The notes under the pieces: model-generated
What the model was told of the DNA's origin: nothing
What the model saw: only the letters and a program-made list of their open reading frames with translations
Database searches by the model: none
Made by a program: the position numbers and the translations under genes
Part shown: piece after piece, positions 45,929 through 57,001 of the stretch
Layout: every line of letters begins with the position of its first letter
Position numbering within the stretch: the stretch's first letter is position 1
Assembly (NCBI RefSeq): GCF_001632365.1
Contig: NW_024468557.1
Span: forward strand, 159,452 to 223,451
Length of the DNA stretch: 64,000 nt
Direction: 5' to 3'
DNA from: Laetiporus sulphureus 93-53
Taxonomy: Eukaryota; Basidiomycota; Agaricomycetes; Polyporales; Laetiporaceae

Positions 45929-48900
45929 TCACTCCGTTTCATCAGTATGATATCCTGCCCGCCGCATTGCTCCCAGACGGTGACGAGCTGCTCCAAGGTC
46001 CTTCTCCAGCCGTAGGATCTCTACCTGTTGCTCCATTTCACGCTTCTTGAATTCGAGCGCTGCCATGTTCTGGTAGTCGACCTCCTCCTCTTGCGCCTGC
46101 TTCGCGGAGATGGCCTTCACTTGCTTGACAAGAGCCTTGCAAGCGTCCGTTACAGCCTTCGCCGCCAGCTCTAGACGCTCCTGGGTCTTCGACATGAGGT
46201 TCGCCTTGACACGGGATGCGGCGACCAGCTGAGCGGTAGCAGCTGCAACCTCATTAGATGCCACGATGAGCTGTTCCAAGGAGTGAGTCCCGGACAGCAC
46301 TCCATCGGCGCTCTCGATGAGCAAGTTCGTGGCGAAGGCGACGGAACGAGCAGCGGAGATAAGACCCTCCGTCCAGCGGTTGTTGCGCTTGTAGAACTGC
46401 TGGGTGGTACTCGAGCCCTTGCCCTGTGCAACAATCTCTTGTTGTGACTCCGTGGCGGCCTGGATAAGGCGGGCGATGGCGCTTGTGATCGCCATTGCCG
46501 CCGCCAGAATGGAATCGTGGACCTGCAGGTCGACTGCGCTGAACCGAGTAGAATCACGAGGACGCGACATCAGCTGCTGCAAGCGCTCCGTAGCTGCTTC
46601 GATGGCCTTTGCTGCACCCAACATCTCCTGCTCTACAATGTCTCCGATATCTCCTTTCGCCTTCGAAAGTGCTCCTGCTTTGCCACCCTTCGGCACAAGG
46701 GAATCGACCACCTCGGAGAGCTTGGTCAAAGCATTGCGCACCTCGCCGTTGTTGCGCATGGCGACCTCCTTCCGCTGAGTGGACGATGGGAGCAGATCCA
46801 GTTTGTAGGACTGGAGGTTGAGGAATACCCTTAGACCAACGTCACCGGCTGTCTTGGCGACGTTGATGAGCTTATCGGACGCCTCGTCACTGACGAGGCG
46901 GGTGATGCCTTTGGTATTGATCAGAACATCTGAAAGTGACTGTGCCAACTCATTGGCACCCTTGATGACATCAACATGGTCACCGCCAACTTCTCCGCCT
47001 AGGTACAAGTTGAAGACGGTTGCGAACTCCGTAGCGGTGTTGACCGCCTTCTCGATCATTGAAAGGGTATACTCAGGAGTAGAATTGATATTACCAGCTT
47101 GAGCTGGGGATTCCAACTCGTAGATTGCTTCGTCCACCTTATGCACACAAGCTTGCAGAATAGAATCTAGACACGACAATCAGGTTGTAGATGCTATTGA
47201 AATTGCATTCAGCGCACCGATGATCTGGTTGAGCTTCTTTCTGTTATCAAGAATGAGAGTATCGATCTGAGCATTCGTAGCTTCCTCTGAGATGCCTTGG
47301 TTCTATAAGCTTATTAGTAGCATGGCCAGCTCATTCAGTCACGATTACAAACCTGTTGAGCCTCATGGAGCTGCTGGATAGTGCTGTCCATGCCTTCTTG
47401 GAGAATGGCGATCTCTTGATCCTTCTCCTCTCTGAGGCGCTCAATGTCCGCCTGAGCACTGTCGAGCTTGGCGAGAAGATCGTCGATTTGAATTTGCTTA
47501 GCCTGCCCAGACATTGTATGTTAGCCAGACGGTGGAGAAACAGGGACAATTACACTCACTCTCAGCGAATCCTCGAGTTCCGTCAGTTGCCTGTTGTACT
47601 TGCCCAGGACATTCGATACTTCGGAACTCTTCGATCGTGAAGCGTCTTCCGCGCGTTCGTTCGCGAAGTTCAAATCCCTCCGCAACCGATCCAGTTCGTC
47701 CTTGTGACCAGCCTTCTGGCGATCCAAATCGAATCTTGCACGATCACGTTCTCGTATCATATCTGCCAACTCTAAATTCTTGGCCTTCAAATCACGTTCC
47801 ATGCGTTCCATGCGATCGATTGCCTCTTGCGCCGAGTTGGCCTTGAGTTGCATCTGCTTGAACTTCGCGAGCATGTCGAGATGCTCTGTTCGGAGTTGGC
47901 TATATAACTTCGCAAGGGCTTCGTATTTGTTGCGCCAGAGAGTGACTTGATCTTGCAATTGTTTGATCAACTCATCCTTGGACTGCATCTGCGCGTTAAT
48001 GTTCGCAGTGACGCTACCCAACTCGCCTTCGAGAGCTTTCACCCGCTGACACCTCGCATTCAGCTACGCATAGGTACTCAGGTCAAGACCGAACTCACGC
48101 GATCATACTGCTCAAGCATGAGCTGGTCCCGCTCGTACTGACCGCGCATGGCGAGCAACTCTCTCTCCAGCTCTTGCGCATTCGCTGCAGCCTGTGCAGC
48201 AGCTTGATTGTTGTACTGCATCATCTGCTGCTGAAGTAGTGCTTCCTGTGCGGCCCTCTCTCTCTCAGCTTGCTCCGCCTGTCGCTGTTCGAATTCGCGG
48301 CGCTGCTGCTCTTCCAACTCCTGACGTCGCCGCTCTTCTGCTTCACGTGCAGCGAGCAGAGCAGCCTGTTGCTCTTCATATTGCTTGAGCATGCGGGCTT
48401 GCTCGCTGACTGCTGCAGCATCGGGCGTAGGAGCCACAGGCGGAGGCGTCTGAATGTTTGCGGTGGTCGGCCTTGCCGGCAGATCGGGTGCAGGCCCATT
48501 GTCCATAAGGTTCGGAGGTTCCTGCTACAGATTATAGCGGCCACAAGCAATCAAAGCCGATTTGCATACCTGACCAAGTTTAGGCACATTAATAAGTCCT
48601 GTCAGGTACTTCAGATTGGAGCATTCGTAGTAGAACTTCCGCAGGTTGTAATGCTGAGCAGTGTAACGCTGACGTAGAGGTTCCAAAGCGTCGGTATCGT
48701 CGGTTCCTGACCTTGTAAATGAGGAATATCATTACAATACTGAGATGTCTTACGCACTTTTATACATAGCTCGCAGCATGCTCGTGATGAACCTATAGAT
48801 ACCCCAGCTTTCCTTCACGAGAGGAACAAGTGCAGAGATGCGACACTCATTACTGGCTGAATGACGGAAATGAGCGAAAATCATCCTCTGGAAGGAATCG

Positions 48901-49742
48901 ATCTGGTCTTGCAGCCCCATGAGATCGGATATTGTTTCATATCTCGAGACATGTGAGATCCCAAACTGTATGGCGCACATAGAAAACAAAAGTGAGCTCA
49001 CCCTTCGTTAGGATCATCTATTCCTTTCAATGTCACGTACTCCTCATACTCGAACAACCCATTAAACTCTGGTCGAAGACGATGGAACCGAAGCTTTGCC
49101 AGTATGAACTGGACATATGTCCTGATCAACGGCCCATAGCCTGGAGACCGTTGATCAGCGGAAATGATATGAAAGGCAAAACGACCGCTCACCTCGTGGG
49201 CTATCGTGTCCAACTGTACGAGCACACGTCTCCAGCCAGCCTGTCTGCCCATGAGCCTCTTTGATTGTCTATTCCCGCACTTTCAGAATACTGGATATAT
49301 AATACCGGTGAGAATATATACTTACGACTGGATGCCCCTCCTGCAGAACCTTGTGCACAGTTATGAGCGCCTTGAACGTCTGAACTTCGTCCGCCAGGAT
49401 GGGCTGAACCCGCAAGCCCGTCCAGAAAGAGATGGATGAGTGGTAGTCCCATGTGTACACAATACACTCTGGGCGATCAGCGTCATCAATTCTGGGGCAT
49501 CACTAACACAACGAACGGCACGACTTACTTCGGACATGCTTCTGCTTAGGGGCGGTCTCATCCGGGTTGGTTGCCTTCTTGATGTTGACAACAAGCTCAG
49601 CCTCAGCCTTCTCTCTGTCCACTGGCCTCGTTGGGTAATGGACTTCCTCCTCCAATTCGTAGGCACTAGACCGACCGCGTTGTCCGCCGAACCTATAGCG
49701 CTGTCAGCTAGCGGCGTCGTAGCGACCAGAGAAAACGTACAT
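45929..49742 (-). CDS. SLA2: SLA2/END4/HIP1R-type endocytic adaptor
   Basis: Links clathrin-coat membranes to actin. The N-terminal ANTH domain is spread over about six exons: FGGQRGRSSAYELEEEVHYP, NIKKATNPDETAPKQKHVR, YTWDYHSSISFWTGLRVQPI, FKALITVHKVLQEGHP, GYGPLIRTYVQFILAKLRFH, FEYEEYVTLKGIDDPNEGYE, HFRHSASNECRISALVPLVK, FYYECSNLKYLTGLINVPKL. Then Pro-rich linker, a long Gln/Glu/Arg coiled coil (EERRRQELEEQQRREFEQRQ; RMERDLKAKNLELADMIRER) and the C-terminal talin-like THATCH actin-binding module: SILQACVHKVDEAIYELESP, FNLYLGGEVGGDHVDVIKGA, DSILAAAMAITSAIARLIQA, ESQQEIVAQGKGS, NRWTEGLISAARSVAFATNL, ending RRAGYHTDETE. The exact start is unclear: ATG at 49742 is either split by a 48-nt intron or followed by one codon before a weak donor. 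It diverges from SURF1 with about 140 bases between starts. Confidence 0.95.
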
Positions 49743-49882
49743 CGATACTTCTTTCGCGCAGGTGCCGGTTGTCTGCTATTGCAAAAAGATCGAGACGTAT
49801 AATGAGGTGAGAAAAAGACGAATGCTGCAGGGGAGCACTGCAAGCTGCAGCGCAGTAGTGTGCTAAGCAGCTATGGGCGCTT

Positions 49883-51046
49883 GTGCATATGACCCCTACG
49901 CCGCTTCGCGCGCTTCGCCGGTCACGACCGTCTCTCAGCGGCCATACGGTCGCGCTCTTTCAATCACAAGGTCTACAGACATTTGACTCTATGCTGTCAT
50001 CCCTACGCTCCTGCAGAGGAGGACCAAAACTCTGGGGCAAAAAAAGATGGACGAAAGATGCTATATTTTGTTTCCGACGCGTGGAGTCGAGCGCAGCCCC
50101 GCCATCGCAAAGATTCAAGGCGAAGCAAGATCGATGGATCACGCCTACTATGGTTCTTATTGGAGCTATCCCAGTCTTCGCATTCTATCTTGGGACATGG
50201 CAGGTGGAACGCCTTAAGTGGAAGGTTGCCCTCGTTGATGAGCTGGAGGAGAAGCTTCAAAGGGAACCCATTTCGCTCCCCAAGCGAGTAAAGTGCGTAG
50301 ACTTCTCGAAGGCATCTTAGTGCATTGCACTCCTCACGCTATTTTCTTGAATGATACAAGTCTCTCAGCTGTCCCAGATTTTGCGTACCGCAAGGTCATT
50401 CTCAAGGGCCGTTGGGATATTGAACATGCGATATTATTAGGTCCTCGAGTGAAAGATGGTGCTAATGGTTACCACTTGGTCGTGCCACTGGTACGTCAAG
50501 ATGGATCCACTGTGCTGGTAGACCGTGGCTTCGTGAAGAAGGAGCTTGCCGACGCTGCGAAACGTCATTTGGAGAACCATGAAGTCCAAGTCTTCGGCAT
50601 GCTGAGAACCTCGGCCACGAGAAACTATTTCACTCCAGACAATCACCCGGAAAAGGGGGAATGGTACTGGGCGGATGTCCCTGCAATAGCTGAGCATGCT
50701 GGAGGAGATAAGGCTCACGTTCAGCCTGTCCTGGTTGAGGAGATATTCGGTGCGCAACATAGTTACGACTCGAGCGCTTCTTGTCTCTTGACACGTTTCC
50801 CGCAGAGGGTCATGGTGGAGAGCAGATGTCCAGATTGGCCCAGGGCATACCTATTGGGAGAACCCCGACCGTCGATGTGAGGAACTCGCACGCATCATAT
50901 GTAGTAACATGGTGCGTTTCAAAGCGTTCACGAGGAGCATGCATTCTACAACTTTTTGCAGGTATTCTCTTTCTGCGTTTACTGCTGTTATGTTTATCCG
51001 CCTTCTACTCAAAAAACGGGCAGCGCGGATGCGTGTACCTCGATGA
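49883..51046 (+). CDS. SHY1: SURF1-family cytochrome c oxidase assembly factor
   Basis: Mitochondrial inner-membrane assembly factor for complex IV (yeast Shy1). The N-terminus is basic and Ser-rich, MTPTPLRALRRSRPSL, a targeting sequence. First membrane helix TPTMVLIGAIPVFAFYLGTW, with the family motif GTWQVERLKWKVALVDELEE. Spliced KRV plus NLSAVPDFAYRKV restores the family sequence, followed by LKGRWDIEHAILLGPRVKDG, GYHLVVPLVRQDGSTVLVDR, GFVKKELAD, YFTPDNHPEKGEWYWADVPA, then EGHGG and GIPIGRTPTVDVRNSHASYV, and a second helix TWYSLSAFTAVMFIRLLLKK ending RAARMRVPR at 51046. Three introns. The first intron needs an AAG acceptor (ATACAAG) because the next AG would break the frame. The start at 49883 or two codons later cannot be separated. 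Confidence 0.94.
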
Positions 51047-51551
51047 ATGGCACGCAGTAGTTCATGCATGCACGTATCACTCCACTGATTTAATAAGAAT
51101 GTTCGCGCTCATCCGTGGACGCTATGGGCGAGCCTGTTCCATGAATAAGGGCTATCATAGCGCCAGGCCGCCACGCACGTTGATGGTTACTCTTCTCTAC
51201 TAGCCACTTGAGTGAGAAGTTCTTGGCCACCAAAGCCGAAGACCATTAACCTAAAGGCACTCTTTTAGTAGAATATCATCATTTAAATAGTTTTCGCTGC
51301 TGGTTATTTTGTGGACCAATATTTGTCACTGTATCGTGGCCACTGAATTCTATGGCGTGCGAGAATAATAAGTGGTGTCTGTGATTAGGCGCCCATTTCA
51401 ATTGACTTTTGGTCTAGCAGAAGGCCACTGCTTACTATGGTCATGCACAACTGTGCGGCGTACCATCCCTGCATCACTCATCCGACTTGCTATATCAGCA
51501 CTGAGCTGACACTGAAGCTTGAGCTTGATTAGCCAACTTTGACCGGCTTTA
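51047..51551. other. intergenic region, no gene seen
   Basis: About 505 bases between SURF1 and the next plus-strand gene. A/T-rich around 51250-51380, fitting a terminator and promoter. No ORF with features. Confidence 0.45.
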
Positions 51552-54500
51552 ATGGCAGAGGCTGGACCTTCCTCCCCACGTACATTATCTAGCACTGCCA
51601 CCACTAGCCCACCTAGTTCGCTATCGAGGCAGTTGCGCATACACTTCCCACTTGACGAGGATCGTTCCAGTCCCGGAGATGATCGCTCTTATGGTGGTAA
51701 CTTCCCAGGGCTTGGTACCCATGCTCCTCGCCGCAAGTCAACGATAGGAAAGGAAGCGTCCATCCTTGACGGACTCGGAGCCCGTGAAGATACACGACGT
51801 CGCGTAAAGTCCACCGAGGCCAAGATCTCCACGGCTGGCCAGTTCTTCTCATCTGGAAGTGGAGACCTGCCTGCTAGATACTCTCGGCGTATATCGCATG
51901 CCCCTAGAAAGACTGTCAAGAGAGACAGGACGTCTCAAGGCACATTCTCAGATGACCTGGCCGAACATTCGCAGTCGTCTGCATTCTCGAACGAGTATGA
52001 TTTATGTACGTATCTATAGTGCATTGAAAATTAGCAGATATTGACAAGCAATTAGCTCGTGAAGGCGCGTTGAATCCAGCGTGATTGGTGGAATATGGTT
52101 TGCTGAATGGAGCTCATAGATCCACGAATCATTGAAGACGTTCAGCGTGCTATCAGGCTGAAAGCACGACGAGAAGCACGCATGAGAGCGTCGCAATTCA
52201 TGTCTCAGAGAGACCCGCGTTACAATTCTGATGTAGCACCATTCTCGCTGCAGTCTTCCTCTCTTCGGCCTCCATTACAGATTTCATCTGTCGCGCGGTC
52301 GGAACCCGAGAAATCCACCAACGACTCAGAGATTGACTTCAGTCCATCCGTCGGAATGATGCCGCTACATCCAGTCCCGCTATCGTCGAACGGCGGCGCT
52401 ACTCTTGACTGGACCGGCTCTGGCTCGGAAGATGACAGATCGGAGAAGCGTTGGTCCCTGCACCGTCCCAAGCGCAAACACAAGGATCGATTCTCAATGC
52501 CATCAGGCCGGAACATTGTTGAGAAGCAGGACTCTCTTTATGCAGGTATTTCGCCCGTCAACGTGCGAATCTGCTTACACCATATTAATTCGACGCTGCA
52601 GATAAGTTGGCACAGATCAGAAGTAACGCGAAGGACCGCACATTGCGCAAGGCTGCAATTACCAGCGATCAACTACAGAGGCGATACAATCTGCTTTCAC
52701 CACCTCCTGGCTCACATATGCCGTCGGTGAATTTACTTGATGTTGCTCATTGGTACGACAAGCAAGAGCTTGGAGTCAAAGCATCGTTGGAGAAGGCGGA
52801 ACCATTGACATGGTTGAAGCATCTCCTTGACAGCCGTGGCCCAAGGCCATCGCACCCTCCGTGGTACCTTACTGCCCTCATCATGGAAGAATACGCAAAG
52901 TCGCTCACACACCATCAGTCGATGGCGACCATCCCTGAGGATGTCGTTCCCCCAGACTCTTCCCCAACAGCCGCATCGCTACCCGAGACGACGAAGTCAC
53001 CGTCTAGTGGGTCGTGGTCGTGGAACCCTTCGCCGGTGTTTCTGGAACCCTCCCTCTCTCGTAAACGGTCCTCGTATGATCAACAGGTATCGTTCGAACC
53101 GCATGTTGAATCTGGTCGCGAGTCTGTCGGCGCGCAGTCGAGGCCAAGCAATGAGGGTCTCAACAAGAAATGGAGACACTCGTTCACCCCAGGATCAGAT
53201 TCGGCGCCGGACTCTCTGTACAGCAGTAGGGCCATCGGCGGCAAGAACCGTAGTCACCTCCGTAACCTCGCCAAGCGTTTACGACGTCGCCCTTACGACA
53301 GCGAGGAGGGACTATCGTCTGGTAGAAACTCGTTATCAGGACGGAGTTTCTATGATGATGCGTTCGGGAAGCTGGCGAGGTCTGCGGCTCGTAGCCAACC
53401 AGCGAGCCTCCGCGTACGGTCATCGGATACCTCGGGATCTGACGATGAAGCACTATCAGAGCCTATCCACGGGCGTCAGAGTCGCGAAGAAACCCGGACG
53501 GCCACGCGTAACGCTTTCGAACGGAACGAAGGAGGGGACGGTTTTCCGAAACCTGAGGATCCGACGGGTCCTCCTGATACGTCCCCTGCACCGCCGCGTC
53601 GCCTGATTCCTCGTCGCAGACAGCGTGTGTCATTGCCCTCATCTGATCGCATTGTGAGCAAAGAGCGAATAATACAGCAGGAAGAGATAGACGAGGAAGC
53701 GGAGCATCGAGAATATGATCGGAAAGCTCAGTGAGTGTTCTTCTTTCGCATGCATGCAATCATCGATGAACAGTCTGCAGGCTCTTGGAAGATGCTGCTT
53801 CGCATAATTACAACATTCGCCACATGCTTCATCGTGTTGGAACTAGCATGCGAGAATACGATTCGGTTCAGGTTGGTCTCACAAGTATCCTTGGAACCGA
53901 CTATCCAAATCTGCCACCCGAAGTATTGGAGGCATTCCTCCACGATCCTGCTGCGATACTCGGGGGCACTCGCACACTCAGCGGCTGGAGAGCAGTGGAA
54001 GATATACATGAGCGAGTACAGCGTCAACGGAAGACACTGCGTTCGTTCGTGTCCGCTCTTACCCCCAATTCGGAGGATGCGACTCCGTCGAAGAGCATGT
54101 TCCACGATCCTATTGCTTCTCTGCAAGACTCGCTGTTAAAGTTAGAGCGCCATCGACAGCGTGTTACGGAGCAGGCGGAGAAGGTGATGGAGATGCTGAT
54201 GGGAGTCAAGCATATCCACAGGACGGTGAAGAAAGAGTACAACGACACCTTAGCTCACACTTCATTGGTCTATCCTGAGGTGAGCATCCTGTCTCTCCAC
54301 CCGTTTCAGCGTGTTGATGCATGTGTGATCGGCATGATAGCTATCGCAAATTGTGGCTCTGGAAGAGAGCTACAGAAACCATTATCAGCAATTGTGGGAC
54401 TTCGCTTTGGATGCGCTGACGCTCCTGCTCGATACCGTCACACCGTTCTGGCGTAACTATGGAAAGGTCATTGGAAAAGACGTACAGGACTTCTTGATCA

Positions 54501-54835
54501 TCCCCTGGTATCGGAACGAGTTCACCGGAGAGTCTAAAAGATACCTCATTGAGAAGTTCCCCAGGCGATCGTTGCGGCATTGGGTGGGTCTATTGTGCTT
54601 ATACTTCCTGAGTCTCTGCGTAGTGGGATTGCAAGGTCGTGCTGCGATCGAATTGACTTTGAATTGGGATCTGCCTTGGATCCCGCATACTGGGCTGTGG
54701 TGGATGGTATTTCCTATCTTCATCGTTGGGCTGTTGATCCAATGGTGTGCCGTACTCGTGGAGTCTTGCATTATTCTCGCAGAATGGGGAGTCATCGTGT
54801 GGTGGATGGGTTGGACGGTGAATATCTTCACTTAG
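51552..54835 (+). CDS. unknown protein, disordered with coiled coil and C-terminal membrane anchor
   Basis: Starts MAEAGPSSPRTLSSTATTSP. The N-terminal half is disordered with basic and Ser-rich stretches (HAPRRKSTIGKEASILDGLG; RRPYDSEEGLSSGRNSLSGR). A helical, probably conserved core includes DVQRAIRLKARREARMRASQ, DKLAQIRSNAKDRTLRKAAI, LLDVAHWYDKQELGVKASLE, ASHNYNIRHMLHRVGTSMRE, LERHRQRVTEQAEKVMEMLM and ALEESYRNHYQQLWDFALDA (coiled coil). After VIGKDVQDFLIIPWYRNEFT come two hydrophobic segments, VGLLCLYFLSLCVVGLQG and WWMVFPIFIVGLLIQWCAVL, possibly extended by ILAEWGVIVWWMGW. The product is therefore a membrane protein with a large N-terminal cytosolic or nucleoplasmic part. About five introns. 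I recognise no family; the shape recalls nuclear-envelope or ER-contact proteins, but this is only an analogy. Confidence 0.75.
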
Positions 54836-54939
54836 GGAGTTCTATGTACTCGCATAACATTTGTCTCGTTTCTGCTAAGTACAGGTAGTAGCAGTGTAAT
54901 CACTTTACATACACGTTCTCAACTAATGGTATGTTACAG

Positions 54940-56813
54940 TCAGTTTGTCGCATCCCTGGTGGCGGGCTGGTGAACGCTAGGCACTATGAGCGGTTGAGCA
55001 GTTGCAAGGGGGCCCATCAGACTGGCACTTGGATGAAGCGCCTTGGGCCTGGTTGCTGGAGGACTACGGGACGAAATCTCTGCCTTGTATGCAACGAATG
55101 TGTGCATGGAGGTTTGTTGTTGCTGTAGGACATGAGACGTATCATTCGTTGCCCTTCCCGCCTCAATACAAGTACGGCAGTATCCTATTCGATTCAAAGA
55201 ACAGTAAAATCAGGCAGACGACGCGGTTCATGACTGAGCGTTGACTTACTGCCGCCAACCATCAGCGGGACGTCAGTCTGTTTACATGCATGACACGCAA
55301 TTGGAGTTGTTGAGGATGGAGCCTTTTGCTTCTGCTGCTGTTTAGAAGATACAATACCGCCAGGCACCGCGAGCGGATTGACCGATTTCCTGATTGTAGC
55401 CCTGCGCCTGGGTCTACTGCTATCCGCGTTGTTAGGCATGATGGATTTAGTAGCATAGGGGAACACTACAGACTATGAAGCCAGTAGTAATCAAAATCAA
55501 AGGCGTTGAGAGATGAGGTGAACTCACATCGTGGATCTGCTGAAGGAGCGGGCCATCTGGAAGTTGGTACTGCAGGTAGCTTCGCGGAGGAACCTTCTTA
55601 GCCTGGTTGAAAGGGCATCAATAAAATTTCGATCATAACAGGATAGGGCTCACCATTCTCAACAATTCAGATCTGCTCTTTTTCATACCCTGTTCGCCGC
55701 CAGCCCACGTCGAAAACGCATCCCATAATGCATGTGTTGCTCTTGATAGACGCATTGTTACGATTTGAAAAGGAATGTCCGCCAGTGGTGCGTTATCTTG
55801 GCCAGTCATCCGCGCATGATGCAATTGATAAAGTAAACTTCCAGGAAACGGCGCCGTTACATTAAGCAGAATGTCTGAGGAACGCCTGTCGCTTCTCAGC
55901 TCCCTTTTGCAAACTGCGGGCCCACGCGAGATGATCCAACGGTCTGAGGGTTTCTCCTGAAACTCAACGACAATATCAAATGGTCTGATAGGACGAGGTG
56001 AATGATGAGATCGAGGAAGGGTTGAGGTATCGTCTTTCATATATTCATGTTGCTGCCTCTGTCCGAGACTCTGAACCAGCAGCCCGAGTGTTCTTAATTG
56101 TTCCGCAGTAGCTCGACCGGATGCAGCTAGTTGAAGCAAATTGTTGAGGGTCGGATTGGAGAGGGCTGCGGCATTCACTTCAGATACCATGTCTGGAGTG
56201 ACAATCGCGTTCATAGCTGAAGAGTTTGAAGAGGAGGGAGACTGTGAATATGCCGATTGAGTCATTGCAGTAGACATAGGCGCCCCTTCTCTATGGGAAG
56301 GCGCTTGAGAACACTGGTTTCCGGAATATGCTTGTTGCTGCACGGTCTCATTATGACCAGATTGCCCGTACGAAGCTGGTACTCCGGGCTCCTGTGGCAG
56401 ATAATGGACCTCGTAAAAGGCCGTGTTAGAAAATACATGAGGTCCGATCTTCATGTCATATCGGCCATGAGCCTTGATCGTATGCGGGGGAGGTACAACA
56501 TCGGGAGGCTTGCCACCACGGGCCTTGGCAGAGAATTTCGGTAGCAACGAAGTAAGCCACTTGTTGCGCGCTGCAGCGGTCATTACACAACAAGTACGGC
56601 GAATTATACGAGCTGAACTTACACTGTTTCAGTGACTGGAGTACAATCAGGCTGTAAGGGGGCATGGAAGAATCAACTATACATACCCATGCAGTGAGTA
56701 GCCACCGCTTGCACGCACCTATCCGGTATACTGCGTAGCTCGCGGGGCTCGTCGAAATCCTGTGCATTGTCCTCTAGTTCCCAGCACGGATGAGGGCCGA
56801 CGGGCAACTCCAT
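54940..56813 (-). CDS. unknown protein with C-terminal CxxC..CxxC zinc motif
   Basis: Start MELPVGPHPCWELEDNAQDF at 56813, then EPRELRSIPDRCVQAVATHC across two introns to WLTSLLPKFSAKARGGKPPD, GRYDMKIGPHVFSNTAFYEV, a Gln/Ser-rich linker, DMVSEVNAAALSNPTLNNLL and TAEQLRTLGLLVQSLG (helical), PIRPFDIVVEFQEKPSDRWI, DILLNVTAPFPGSLLYQL and SRATHALWDAFSTWAGG. The last exons give SSTTPIACHACKQTDVPLMV joined (GTAAGT..AATAG) to GGRYCRTCIEAGRA, a C-x2-C..C-x2-C zinc knuckle, then a Gln/Ser/Pro tail to 54940. Basic RPRRRATIRKSV precedes it, so a nuclear role (chromatin or transcription) is plausible but inferred. One intron near 56560-56630 has no clean splice solution except an AAG acceptor. It diverges from BDP1 with 188 bases between starts. 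Confidence 0.7.
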
Positions 56814-57001
56814 AGCAAGCTGTATCGGCGTGGTGGCGGGTGGCAGGATCGTAGAGGATCGTGTCGCGGATGGCGATCAATAAGCGCTGCCAGCGTTCCG
56901 CTCATCTGCCACAATCCTTTACTGTACACACTGTACAGAGGACGCGACTTGCCTTGGCACGCAAATTGTCCCTCTTTGCATCGCAAGGTTGTGCAGTAGC
57001 C

